A stretch of DNA of 44,991 nt from a virus. Position numbers and translations under genes: made by a program. The notes beneath the pieces are model-generated. The model was not told the origin of the DNA. It worked only from the letters and a program-made list of their open reading frames with translations, and made no database searches. The DNA lies in IMG/VR virus record IMGVR_UViG_3300046007_008872, positions 1 to 44,991 of that record; one strand, 5' to 3'. Within the stretch, counting starts at the first letter, position 1, and each line of letters opens with the position of its first letter. Below are positions 29,421-36,470 of the stretch, one piece after another.

Positions 29421-29655
29421 AATTTAATCCCCATTTTTCACTTATTTCAGTGAATTTATCGTTTATTGTTTCTTCTTTAATTCCATTTAAAGATGAGAAA
29501 TCATTCTCAAATTGTAAACCGTGTTCTTGGTTTGCGTCCGTAATTTTTTGTTTAAGAACGGAAAGTTCGTTTGAAGTATAAAATTCTGTTCCGTGATCAA
29601 TAACTTTCAGTTCCACAAGGGTCTTATCATCAAAGGTTTTTATTTGGTGTCTCAT
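29395..29655 (-). CDS. Hypothetical protein (86 aa)
   Basis: MRHQIKTFDDKTLVELKVIDHGTEF... then a helical region (NELSVLKQKITDANQEHG). Not recognised. It lies two bases after thyA on the same strand and is probably co-expressed. Confidence 0.5.
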   Translation of the reverse strand: MRHQIKTFDDKTLVELKVIDHGTEFYTSNELSVLKQKITDANQEHGLQFENDFSSLNGIKEETINDKFTEISEKWGLNYETKRITN

Positions 29656-29657
29656 AA

Positions 29658-30887
29658 TTAATTTGATAGTGGTGCTTTAATTGGTGGGTGTGATTGATAA
29701 TTTACCAACTGTAGATCGTCATCAATTAAACACCTAATAAAATGTTGTATATTATTATCAAGACCCTGTAAAAATCCATCGGTGGAAATTGGTCCAATAC
29801 CACCCTCACCGGATTCGGTTGGCCACCATTCTGTGTTGATGTTTAAGGTTGGTAGTGGGTATGGTTCTCTACCAATCTGCTCCTTTGCTTGTTCAATATG
29901 ATTCAGGTACAAATGTGTATCACCTAAGTTACCAACCAATTCATCTGGGATCATGTTGGTCATTTTGGCAAGTATTTCTAACAGCAATCCGTAAGATGCA
30001 ATGTTGAATGGTAAACCTAAGAATGTATCCACTGAACGTTGATTCCACATTAAAGAGATTGCTCGTGTTGGAATATTTTGTTTAATTAGAGCTTCTTTAG
30101 TAGCCTCTACAATATCGTATGCTTGCGGTTTAGGATTAAGCAGTTCACATCTCTCTTCCAAACTCAACTCTCTTGTATAAACTTGAAATCCGTAATGACA
30201 AGGTGGAAGAGTCATTTGGTCTAATTCTCCAACATTCCAAGCATTAACCATTAATCGTCTTGAGTCTGGATTTGTTTTAAGATCGTTGATTAGGTTTTGG
30301 ATTTGGTCTATTCCAGGAACGTTATACTCTACTAACTCGCCATATTCAACATGAGTAGGTCCACCAAAACTGCCACCATAAGAACGTTGTTGTTGGTATT
30401 TTTCTTTCTTACCACCCCAACTTCTCCATTGTGATCCATAAATTTTTCCCAAATCACCCCAATGGGTAAATTTATCATCAGTTTTAATTCTATTGATAAA
30501 TTCCTCCTGTGTAAGTGGTAAATAATTATCACCTTCTTTTTTCACACTCATTTTAAGATGCCCGTGTTTTTCGTGAAAATAGTCAGGTTTTTCAAACGTA
30601 ACCACGTTCAAATAATTCTTATAAGCATCACCATCCCAAATATGACAATCGTTATCAACAAGGAACTTGATGTTTGTATCACCACGAAGGAACCATAGTA
30701 ATTCTGTTACGATACCTTTCCAATACATTTTTTTAGTTGTGAGTAATGGAAATCCCTCACTCATTTTATGACGGATTTGTCTACCAAAAACACTAATTGT
30801 GCCCGTCCCAGTACGATCCATTTTACGGGTTCCATTTTCTAAAATGTCCTGTAATAAATCTGTGTATTGTTTGTCTAAATTATTCAT
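29658..30887 (-). CDS. thyA: Thymidylate synthase ThyA with insertions (409 aa)
   Basis: Converts dUMP to dTMP with methylene-tetrahydrofolate. Typical motifs: DRTGTGTISVFGRQIRH (23-39), PLLTTKKM, ELLWFLRGDTN, GSQWRSWG, SRRLMVNAWN, the catalytic Cys in PPCHYGFQ and RSVDTFLGLPFNIASYG. At 409 aa it is much longer than the usual 264-280 aa, with inserts around residues 95-135, 165-200 and 250-275. The catalytic core is intact, so it should be active. It supplies dTMP for phage DNA. Confidence 0.93.
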   Translation of the reverse strand: MNNLDKQYTDLLQDILENGTRKMDRTGTGTISVFGRQIRHKMSEGFPLLTTKKMYWKGIVTELLWFLRGDTNIKFLVDNDCHIWDGDAYKNYLNVVTFEKPDYFHEKHGHLKMSVKKEGDNYLPLTQEEFINRIKTDDKFTHWGDLGKIYGSQWRSWGGKKEKYQQQRSYGGSFGGPTHVEYGELVEYNVPGIDQIQNLINDLKTNPDSRRLMVNAWNVGELDQMTLPPCHYGFQVYTRELSLEERCELLNPKPQAYDIVEATKEALIKQNIPTRAISLMWNQRSVDTFLGLPFNIASYGLLLEILAKMTNMIPDELVGNLGDTHLYLNHIEQAKEQIGREPYPLPTLNINTEWWPTESGEGGIGPISTDGFLQGLDNNIQHFIRCLIDDDLQLVNYQSHPPIKAPLSN

Positions 30888-30894
30888 CTTTGTT

Positions 30895-31122
30895 TTATTT
30901 GTATATTGATGGTCTTGAATTAAGTCTTTGACTCAATAATGTTTCCTTGAAACACTTAACAAATTCTTCTTTTATGTCTTCAACAACAATATCGTTACCG
31001 TACACCATCACATCTTTCTTAACCCTATCTTTCCAGTGATAATTTGTTGGGTAGTTGTATAAAAGGAAGTTCTCCATTTCCTCCATAGTAAAGGAAAGTT
31101 CTATTTTAATTTGTTTACTCAT
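30895..31122 (-). CDS. Hypothetical protein (75 aa)
   Basis: MSKQIKIELSFTMEEMENFLLYN..., a small alpha/beta protein with a Tyr-rich middle (NYPTNYHWKDRVKKDVMV). Not recognised. Its start overlaps the stop of the 55-aa gene upstream (ATGAGTAA). Confidence 0.5.
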   Translation of the reverse strand: MSKQIKIELSFTMEEMENFLLYNYPTNYHWKDRVKKDVMVYGNDIVVEDIKEEFVKCFKETLLSQRLNSRPSIYK

Positions 31123-31282
31123 CTTTATCTTTTAAATTTACATTAACCATATTTGGGAGTTTTCCTTTAGGGGTTATTGATATTAGTTGTTGATATTTTT
31201 CATCACCTATTATACCATCAATAGTCCATTTGGTTTTAATACCATTCTCATAAATCGGTATTGAATATGTTTCTTCACTCAT
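31115..31282 (-). CDS. Small hypothetical protein (55 aa)
   Basis: MSEETYSIPIYENGIKTKWT... is an intact 55-codon frame ending NVNLKDKDE. Start context AAAGATG, like its neighbours. It overlaps the downstream gene by 8 bases. Confidence 0.45.
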   Translation of the reverse strand: MSEETYSIPIYENGIKTKWTIDGIIGDEKYQQLISITPKGKLPNMVNVNLKDKDE

Positions 31283-31297
31283 CTTTGTTTTGATTTG

Positions 31298-31477
31298 TTA
31301 TTTAATACCAATTCCCTCTCCGTCAATGTATATTAACTTTACCATTTCACCATCACCTATAATTGTTAAAGTGGGATATTCATCATCTGGAACAGGATAG
31401 GTGGGTTTTATTTCATAACGATATTCCCAACAAAGTTTATCCACTTTATCAAGAAACTCTTTCATTTTATTCGTCAT
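31298..31477 (-). CDS. Small conserved protein, paralogue of 6959-7159 (59 aa)
   Basis: KEFLDKVDKLCWEYRYEIKPT and IIGDGEMVKLIYIDGEG align closely with the protein at 6959-7159. Two diverged copies 24 kb apart support both as real genes. Function unknown. Confidence 0.6.
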   Translation of the reverse strand: MTNKMKEFLDKVDKLCWEYRYEIKPTYPVPDDEYPTLTIIGDGEMVKLIYIDGEGIGIK

Positions 31478-31489
31478 CTTTATTTCAAT

Positions 31490-31759
31490 TTACATCGTGC
31501 ACATATTATATCTTTCAACATAATAAACATTACCTGATTTTGTAACCAAACTTCCAATACCTTGTTTTGTGTAGTTTTCTAATAGATATACTTCAGCATC
31601 TTCATATGTGTGATGTGGTATACGTTTATGACTACCATCTTCAATATTAAAAACCTCTTTCCATGATTTAAAGAATATCCCTTTGCGTCTTTCAATTACG
31701 AACTCAATACCTTTTTCACCACTATGGTGCATTAACTTAATTATTCTGTATACTTTCAT
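31490..31759 (-). CDS. Hypothetical protein (89 aa)
   Basis: MKVYRIIKLMHHSGEKGIEFVIERRKGIFF-type opening, beta strands, then HHTYEDAEVYLLENY. Resembles short phage proteins of unknown role. It overlaps the 28-codon gene upstream by 4 bases (ATGA). Confidence 0.5.
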   Translation of the reverse strand: MKVYRIIKLMHHSGEKGIEFVIERRKGIFFKSWKEVFNIEDGSHKRIPHHTYEDAEVYLLENYTKQGIGSLVTKSGNVYYVERYNMCTM

Positions 31760-31842
31760 CTTTTAAATTTTGATTTAATTTTCATCCAAACTATTTCTGG
31801 ATAATTCCATAACCACCAAAAAAATATATAAATTTTTTTCAT
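31756..31842 (-). CDS. Microprotein with aromatic membrane helix (28 aa)
   Basis: MKKIYIFFWWLWNYPEIVWM then a basic tail. ATGA overlaps with both neighbours support a translated frame. Likely membrane-associated. Confidence 0.4.
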   Translation of the reverse strand: MKKIYIFFWWLWNYPEIVWMKIKSKFKR

Positions 31843-31961
31843 ATTCTTTCTTCAATTTCTTCTGATATTACGTGCAATATAAAACCAGGTATAACTAATA
31901 TTAATGGTATAATTAATAATGCAACTGATATTATTTTAATTGTCCAATATAGTATTTTCAT
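31839..31961 (-). CDS. Small membrane protein (40 aa)
   Basis: MKILYWTIKIISVALLIIPL... holds one or two hydrophobic segments and an acidic C-terminus (SEEIEERI). It overlaps by 4 bases both the upstream lipoprotein gene and the downstream microgene. Confidence 0.45.
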   Translation of the reverse strand: MKILYWTIKIISVALLIIPLILVIPGFILHVISEEIEERI

Positions 31962-32608
31962 TTTTCTAAAATTATTTTATTTACAATTAAATTTTGATTG
32001 TATAGTAAATCATATGGAATTACCTTAATCATACTAGCCATACCACTTTTTGATTTCAAAGATTTTTCATTTGTAAAACTTTTTATTTTTGATTGAAATC
32101 TTGTTATTGATGTATATGTTCCAGTTTTTAGTTTTTCAAGTTCATTTTGGTTGTAATTATTTATAAAGCCCAAGTATAGACTTGGAATGGATTTATTTAG
32201 AGTTTTATTATCATAACTTACCCAATCATAATCCTTATCTCCGGTATTATAAAAGTTTTTTACAACACTTTTTAAAGCCGTTTCAAGAGTTTCAACATTG
32301 TTAAAATCAAATTGTAATTTGAATATGTAGTTATCGTAGTCCTCTGTTATTACAACATTTTTAATTCCTTCTTGTTCTTTTAATTGTTTTCTAACTAAAA
32401 TTATATTGTTTTTAATGTCAGTTTCTTTTAACATCTTCATACCATCAAGGCTATCAAGTGATAATAAAGCTTTTGCTTTAAGTTTACTTTGACTTAAATT
32501 TAATGTGTATTTAAATGTTCCGGAACCATTAAGATTTATTTGTAAATCATCTATTATCTCAACACAAGATGTTAAGAAAAAAACTAAAATAAAGTAAAAG
32601 TATTTCAT
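31958..32608 (-). CDS. Lipoprotein (216 aa)
   Basis: Start at MKYFYFILVFFLTSC, a signal sequence with lipobox FLTSC (Cys15). An upstream frame extension is not needed. The mature protein is mixed alpha/beta (IDDLQINLNGSGTFKYTLNL opening resembles outer-membrane or periplasmic lipoproteins of Bacteroidota). Probably an envelope protein, perhaps for exclusion of other phages. The function is not recognised. Confidence 0.65.
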   Translation of the reverse strand: MKYFYFILVFFLTSCVEIIDDLQINLNGSGTFKYTLNLSQSKLKAKALLSLDSLDGMKMLKETDIKNNIILVRKQLKEQEGIKNVVITEDYDNYIFKLQFDFNNVETLETALKSVVKNFYNTGDKDYDWVSYDNKTLNKSIPSLYLGFINNYNQNELEKLKTGTYTSITRFQSKIKSFTNEKSLKSKSGMASMIKVIPYDLLYNQNLIVNKIILEK

Positions 32609-32612
32609 ATAA

Positions 32613-32714
32613 TTATTTTTTTTTGTTTTTCCACTCATCGTAAAAATATTGAGCGGTCAAACTAATTACAAATATTAAGACAAGTGTCCATCCGACTAAC
32701 AAAAACTTAACCAT
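32613..32714 (-). CDS. Small membrane protein (33 aa)
   Basis: MVKFLLVGWTLVLIFVISLT... has one transmembrane helix and a Lys-rich C-terminus (DEWKNKKK). It lies 4 bases upstream of the lipoprotein start. Confidence 0.4.
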   Translation of the reverse strand: MVKFLLVGWTLVLIFVISLTAQYFYDEWKNKKK

Positions 32715-32724
32715 TATTCTTAAT

Positions 32725-32997
32725 TTAAACCGTTATTTTTTTCTTTTTTTTGTTAATTATTTTTTTCAAAACAACAAGACATTCATCACAAAAAGGGTGA
32801 TTCATCTTTAATGTTTCCATATCACATTCACAAACCAAACATTTTGGTGGATGTTTTACCAAAACTATTTTTTGTGTTTTGGATTCATCATTCCCATATT
32901 TGTTTTTTAGGTATTTAGTCCAACCTTCTTGTTTTCTTCCGTTAACAAAAAACCACCCTAGGTTTAGTTCAAACCATTTATTTATCTTCCGTATCAT
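32725..32997 (-). CDS. Hypothetical zinc-finger-like protein (90 aa)
   Basis: Start at MIRKINKWFELNLGW. The C-terminal half has PPKCLVCECDMETLKMNHPFCDECL, with CxxC, H and CxxC, a likely zinc site. It is highly basic overall. Its start lies inside the 40-codon gene upstream. Possibly a nucleic-acid-binding regulator. Confidence 0.5.
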   Translation of the reverse strand: MIRKINKWFELNLGWFFVNGRKQEGWTKYLKNKYGNDESKTQKIVLVKHPPKCLVCECDMETLKMNHPFCDECLVVLKKIINKKKKKITV

Positions 32998-33100
32998 CTT
33001 GTTCTGTTTCTTCGTCTTCAGTTTCAATAACAACCTTTACTGGTTCTGGGAATAACATATTCATACCAATTCCCAAATTTAATTCTATTACTTTTTCCAT
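32978..33100 (-). CDS. Small acidic protein (40 aa)
   Basis: MEKVIELNLGIGMNMLFPEP... ends in an acidic run (ETEDEETEQDDTEDK). Its 3' end overlaps the next gene by 20 bases. Not recognised. Confidence 0.4.
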   Translation of the reverse strand: MEKVIELNLGIGMNMLFPEPVKVVIETEDEETEQDDTEDK

Positions 33101-33123
33101 ATTTAAATTATAATTTATTTATA

Positions 33124-34392
33124 TTATAAAAACAACTTTTTTGATTGTTTTTCTCTGTGAAATTTAATTGCAAAACGGTGAACTTCTTCTTGGATTTTAC
33201 CAAATAAAGTAAAGTTCATATCATCTTTTATATTAAACTCGGATCCATCAATCTTATGAATGATTGATGACTTGTGGTTTGAATCTTTTGATATTGAAAT
33301 AAGGTCAACCTGGTTTAAAATTCCAAGTTTTTCAAATACTTTTTTTGCAACACCTAATTGACCTTTACCACCATCAATAATTACAAGATCCGGAAGTTTT
33401 TGTTTTTCATCAATCAATCTTTTGAATCTACGGTTTAACACCTCATCAAATGATTGGTAGTCATCAACCCCAGTAAAACTTCTAATGATATATTTACGGT
33501 ACTCTGATTTATCCGGAGTTTCATTTTTAAATCTAACTGATGCTGCAACATTTGAATCACCCTGGTTGTGTGAGTTATCAAACGCTTCAATTGATGCCGG
33601 AATGTTTTTAAGACCCAGAATGTTTTTAATATCAAAAGCTTTTTTGTTATATTTCTGTAATCTTATAACATTCAACTTACTATCAATACTTTCCAAACTT
33701 GTAAGTTTTGATAATAAGTCTTGTGCTTTTTCAAACTCCATATTGTCTGAATGATACTTCATAGACTTCTTCAACTTTGTTTTAAGACTGGAAATATCAA
33801 GTGATAGAACTTTTTTCACATCACGAATAATCTCATTGTAATAAAACTTTTTGATGTTATTTACGCAAGGAGCATTACATCTTCCCAAGTGAAATTCCAA
33901 ACAAGTCTTGAACTTTTCTTTTGTGATATTTTCTTCCGTTAAATCATAAGAACAACTACGAAGTTCAAAGACATCGTGAATAAGATTATAGATCTCACGA
34001 CATAACATTCCGGAAGTAAAATCAAGTGATAACCTATCGTCTTGTTTGTCTCTAACAATCTCTAGTTTTGGAAAATCTTCATCTGTAAAACACAAAGACC
34101 ATTTTCTTGTCTTATCATCCTTTCCTTTGATGTTGAACTTTGGTTTGTATAACTTGATTAGTTCTTCTTCTAGGATGATTGCTTCTTGTTCTGATGATGT
34201 AATCTTGAACTCAACATCAACAATGTTTTCAACAAGGGTTTTTGTTTTACCAGTATGATTTTTTTGGAAATAAGATGAAACCCTTTTTGGTAAAAACTTG
34301 GACATACCAACATAGATGATTTGTTCTTTGTCGTTTTTGAACAAATAACATCCTGGATTTTTTGGTATGTCTTTAAGTTTATCGGAAATCAT
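33124..34392 (-). CDS. UvrC-like nuclease lacking the C-terminal HhH region (422 aa)
   Basis: A GIY-YIG domain (12-95: PGCYLFKNDKEQIIYVGMS), a Cys cluster (LEFHLGRCNAPC), a UVR-type helix pair (SDNMEFEKAQDLLSKL) and the RNase H-like UvrC domain (EAFDNSHNQGDSNVAASV, DLVIIDGGKGQL, HRFAIKFHR) are all present. Cellular UvrC is about 600 aa; the C-terminal helix-hairpin-helix part is absent. It may cut damaged or host DNA. It starts 4 bases after TATCTTTG. Confidence 0.85.
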   Translation of the reverse strand: MISDKLKDIPKNPGCYLFKNDKEQIIYVGMSKFLPKRVSSYFQKNHTGKTKTLVENIVDVEFKITSSEQEAIILEEELIKLYKPKFNIKGKDDKTRKWSLCFTDEDFPKLEIVRDKQDDRLSLDFTSGMLCREIYNLIHDVFELRSCSYDLTEENITKEKFKTCLEFHLGRCNAPCVNNIKKFYYNEIIRDVKKVLSLDISSLKTKLKKSMKYHSDNMEFEKAQDLLSKLTSLESIDSKLNVIRLQKYNKKAFDIKNILGLKNIPASIEAFDNSHNQGDSNVAASVRFKNETPDKSEYRKYIIRSFTGVDDYQSFDEVLNRRFKRLIDEKQKLPDLVIIDGGKGQLGVAKKVFEKLGILNQVDLISISKDSNHKSSIIHKIDGSEFNIKDDMNFTLFGKIQEEVHRFAIKFHREKQSKKLFL

Positions 34393-34396
34393 ACCA

Positions 34397-34404
34397 CAAA
34401 GATA
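34397..34404 (-). promoter_or_regulatory. TATCTTTG promoter (leaderless)
   Basis: TATCTTTGTGGTATG, the same 15 bases as before the gene at 8104. Confidence 0.55.
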
Positions 34405-34635
34405 CTAAAAAATATCTTCCAAAGTATCTGTATCACAAAATATTGTTCCACAATTTTTACAGGCCATAATTTCAAATGGTTTGACTTTGTATGTATCAGT
34501 TCTTCTCATTGTTTCAAATACTACTTTACCTGTGTATTGACAATTTGGACATTCAATAGTTTCTGTTCTTGAGATTTCTTCAGATTGTTCTTCATTTAAG
34601 TTTTCTTGTTCTTCTGGTGTGTTTAATTCTTCCAT
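34405..34635 (-). CDS. Zinc-ribbon protein (76 aa)
   Basis: A Glu/Gln/Asn-rich N-terminus is followed by IECPNCQYTG and MACKNCGTIFC, two CxxC knuckles forming a zinc ribbon. Likely DNA or RNA binding; the exact role is not known. Confidence 0.6.
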   Translation of the reverse strand: MEELNTPEEQENLNEEQSEEISRTETIECPNCQYTGKVVFETMRRTDTYKVKPFEIMACKNCGTIFCDTDTLEDIF

Positions 34636-34657
34636 TTTTTATTTTTATTTTAGTTTA

Positions 34658-34864
34658 TTAAAACATTAAACCGACTAGTAAACCAATACCAAATCCGGCT
34701 AACATTAAAAGACCTGCTAGAGCTATAATATATTTTTTGAGTTTACCAAACTGAAAAATGTCAGTTGGTTTTGGAGCTAGGTTTTTATAAGCGTTTGGTT
34801 GTAGGCTCTTCATCATCTCATTGAGATTCTTCATCATGTTTGGGTCAAACATATTTTTATTCAT
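34658..34864 (-). CDS. Small membrane protein (68 aa)
   Basis: A soluble N-terminus (FDPNMMKNLNEMMKSLQPNA) and a C-terminal transmembrane helix (YIIALAGLLMLAGFGIGLLV). Tail-anchored layout. Not recognised. Confidence 0.55.
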   Translation of the reverse strand: MNKNMFDPNMMKNLNEMMKSLQPNAYKNLAPKPTDIFQFGKLKKYIIALAGLLMLAGFGIGLLVGLMF

Positions 34865-34865
34865 A

Positions 34866-35093
34866 TCAATTATTTATTACAATGTTATTTTGTATTAGAT
34901 CTCTTCTTTTAAAATCTATTTTGGTTTTTAAGTCAACAATAAACGGTAAAGATAACATACCATCATAATCTTCTTTTTTCATTTGATTTTTAAAATTTTC
35001 AATCAACTTTTCACAAGTTACTAATTGATCCCATGTGTTGGAAGATTTAATAATATTTTCAATCCACTTTTTAATTTGATATTTTTCTGTCAT
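34866..35093 (-). CDS. Helical protein, paralogue of 35400-35627 (75 aa)
   Basis: IKKWIENIIKSSNTWDQLVT...CEKLIENFKNQM and KRRDLI match the gene at 35400 (SKWIEKIIDSCETIEQTFTA..KRLIRNFRKQL, KRRELL). A small helical family with two copies in 800 bases. Function unknown. Confidence 0.55.
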   Translation of the reverse strand: MTEKYQIKKWIENIIKSSNTWDQLVTCEKLIENFKNQMKKEDYDGMLSLPFIVDLKTKIDFKRRDLIQNNIVINN

Positions 35094-35397
35094 TTTTTAT
35101 TATTTTATAATTGTTCAACTTTAACCATGCTAAAAAATCAAGTGCGGTCCATTTGTCTGGATCCAGTTCGCCTAATGGACCATCTCCGAACTGATCAATA
35201 AAACCTTGTAAATAATCTTGTTCAATTTCAAATCCACCTTCCTCACTTTTAACGATTTTAGTCCTAACCATTTCAATAGCGCAGGTTTCACATTGTGTGG
35301 CTCTTTTATCTCCGTGAAATTGTTCTTTACAGGTTACGCATTTACACATATAGTCACCAGGTGCAAAACCACCGATTGGGTATTTTATTTCTTCCAT
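35071..35397 (-). CDS. Zinc-binding conserved phage protein (108 aa)
   Basis: PIGGFAPGDYMCKCVTCKEQF followed by GDKRATQCETC makes a four-Cys zinc site of a type seen in many phage small proteins. The second half is acidic, with DKWTALDFLAWLK. It overlaps the next gene by 23 bases. Function unknown. Confidence 0.6.
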   Translation of the reverse strand: MEEIKYPIGGFAPGDYMCKCVTCKEQFHGDKRATQCETCAIEMVRTKIVKSEEGGFEIEQDYLQGFIDQFGDGPLGELDPDKWTALDFLAWLKLNNYKIIKNDRKISN

Positions 35398-35399
35398 TA

Positions 35400-35627
35400 T
35401 TATTTTAATAATTCTCTTCTTTTATTATTTAGTATGGTTTCAAGTGGCCAAATAACATCGTATTGATATGTATTCCAATATTTATCTGGAGTATTTTTCA
35501 TCAATTGTTTTCTAAAGTTTCTAATTAATCTCTTAGCGGTAAATGTTTGTTCTATTGTTTCACAAGAATCAATTATCTTTTCAATCCATTTTGATACGTC
35601 TCCGTAGTGTGTGCTTCTATTTTCCAT
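35400..35627 (-). CDS. Helical protein, paralogue of 34866-35093 (75 aa)
   Basis: SKWIEKIIDSCETIEQTFTA, RLIRNFRKQLM and NNKRRELLK align with the neighbour at 34866. The pair flanks the zinc-binding gene, suggesting a local duplication. Confidence 0.55.
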   Translation of the reverse strand: MENRSTHYGDVSKWIEKIIDSCETIEQTFTAKRLIRNFRKQLMKNTPDKYWNTYQYDVIWPLETILNNKRRELLK

Positions 35628-35628
35628 T

Positions 35629-35991
35629 TTATAGTTTTTTTAGGATTAAACATCCATTTGAATCTAATTTTGGTTTATCACCAGGTATACAAACACCTTT
35701 CTTGTTTATACCATCACAATTAGGATCCAGACATTCCATATCAATCTCAACTTCAATTTCTGTTGGTTGATATAACTTCATTGCTTCGTTGATACATTCT
35801 TTAGCAAATGCTTCAGTGAATGAATCTATATCTCCATCAAATCCGTTTCTAACTTGTTTATATACAACATCAATAACTCCAAATATCTCATCGCAGTTTT
35901 GTTTGGATAGTTTGTCATTGTCTGTAGCATACATTATATTGTTTACTAACAAGACATACCCATTGTCTACTTTATTTAGTTTTCCTTTCAT
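35629..35991 (-). CDS. Hypothetical phage protein (120 aa)
   Basis: MKGKLNKVDNGYVLLVNNIMYAT opens a beta-rich half; the C-terminal half has EIEVEIDMECLDPNCDG...GVCIPGDKPKLDSNGCLILKKL with Cys pairs. I recall similar small proteins in other large phages, without known role. A well-spaced host-type promoter lies 4 bases before the ATG, just after a terminator. Confidence 0.6.
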   Translation of the reverse strand: MKGKLNKVDNGYVLLVNNIMYATDNDKLSKQNCDEIFGVIDVVYKQVRNGFDGDIDSFTEAFAKECINEAMKLYQPTEIEVEIDMECLDPNCDGINKKGVCIPGDKPKLDSNGCLILKKL

Positions 35992-35995
35992 AGGT

Positions 35996-36027
35996 CAAAG
36001 ATACAAAACTTTTTTTAAAAAAACAAA
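35996..36027 (-). promoter_or_regulatory. Full Bacteroidota-type promoter (leaderless)
   Basis: On the minus strand TTTG (36027-36024), 20 bases, TATCTTTG (36003-35996), then ACCT and the ATG at 35991. This is the best spaced example; the -33 part overlaps the terminator stem. Confidence 0.65.
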
Positions 36028-36050
36028 TCCCACCGATAAAGATGGGATTT
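36014..36050 (-). terminator. Rho-independent terminator
   Basis: AAATCCCA/TGGGATTT stem followed on the minus strand by G and seven U. It ends the transcript of the gene at 36135. Confidence 0.85.
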
Positions 36051-36077
36051 AATATTTTGAAACCCTGTCGTTTATTT

Positions 36078-36134
36078 TTATTTATTTTTTAGAAGTTCAA
36101 TTAGTTCTTCTTTTGAAAGTTTACTTAATTTTAT
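36078..36134 (-). other. In-frame coding-like extension after a TGA stop
   Basis: Directly after the TGA of the gene at 36135-36449 the same frame continues for 18 codons (IKLSKLSKEELIELLKNK) to a TAA. The sequence looks like a genuine protein end, so this is either stop-codon readthrough or a recent nonsense mutation. Confidence 0.4.
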
Positions 36135-36449
36135 TCATTGGAAAGCATTAATAAATCTTCCGGCAACTATCTCAAAGTTTTCTTTATCCTTTGGGTAATA
36201 TTCATTAGCGGCAGCTTCTAATGCTGCTTTCACGTGCATTTTAGCAAATTCAACCATAAGAATTTCAATACTATTTCCTGGATTACCTTTATGGTTTTTG
36301 TGTAAAAAGTTTTGTATAAAATCTTCTGCTGTTGGTGTTTTTTCCGATTTATTAGAAATATTCTCATCAACTTCTTCTGGTTGTTCTTCAATTACTCGTT
36401 TAACAATTCTTGTTAAATCAGTTTCGGTAAGTTTTATTATTTTTTTCAT
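36135..36449 (-). CDS. Leader-bearing protein (104 aa)
   Basis: It has the fourth leader type, MKKIIKLTETDLTRIVKRVIEE (VIEE end), which I recall from many large-phage proteins. The body is short: an acidic linker and a helix pair (SIEILMVEFAKMHVKAALEA). It ends at a TGA followed in frame by a coding-like stretch. An ATATTTAT element lies 4 bases upstream. Packaging is inferred from the leader; activity is unknown. Confidence 0.65.
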   Translation of the reverse strand: MKKIIKLTETDLTRIVKRVIEEQPEEVDENISNKSEKTPTAEDFIQNFLHKNHKGNPGNSIEILMVEFAKMHVKAALEAAANEYYPKDKENFEIVAGRFINAFQ

Positions 36450-36453
36450 ATTG

Positions 36454-36462
36454 ATAAATATT
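36454..36462 (-). promoter_or_regulatory. ATATTTAT-type late promoter candidate
   Basis: 4 bases before the ATG at 36449. Confidence 0.4.
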
Positions 36463-36470
36463 ATAATTTT

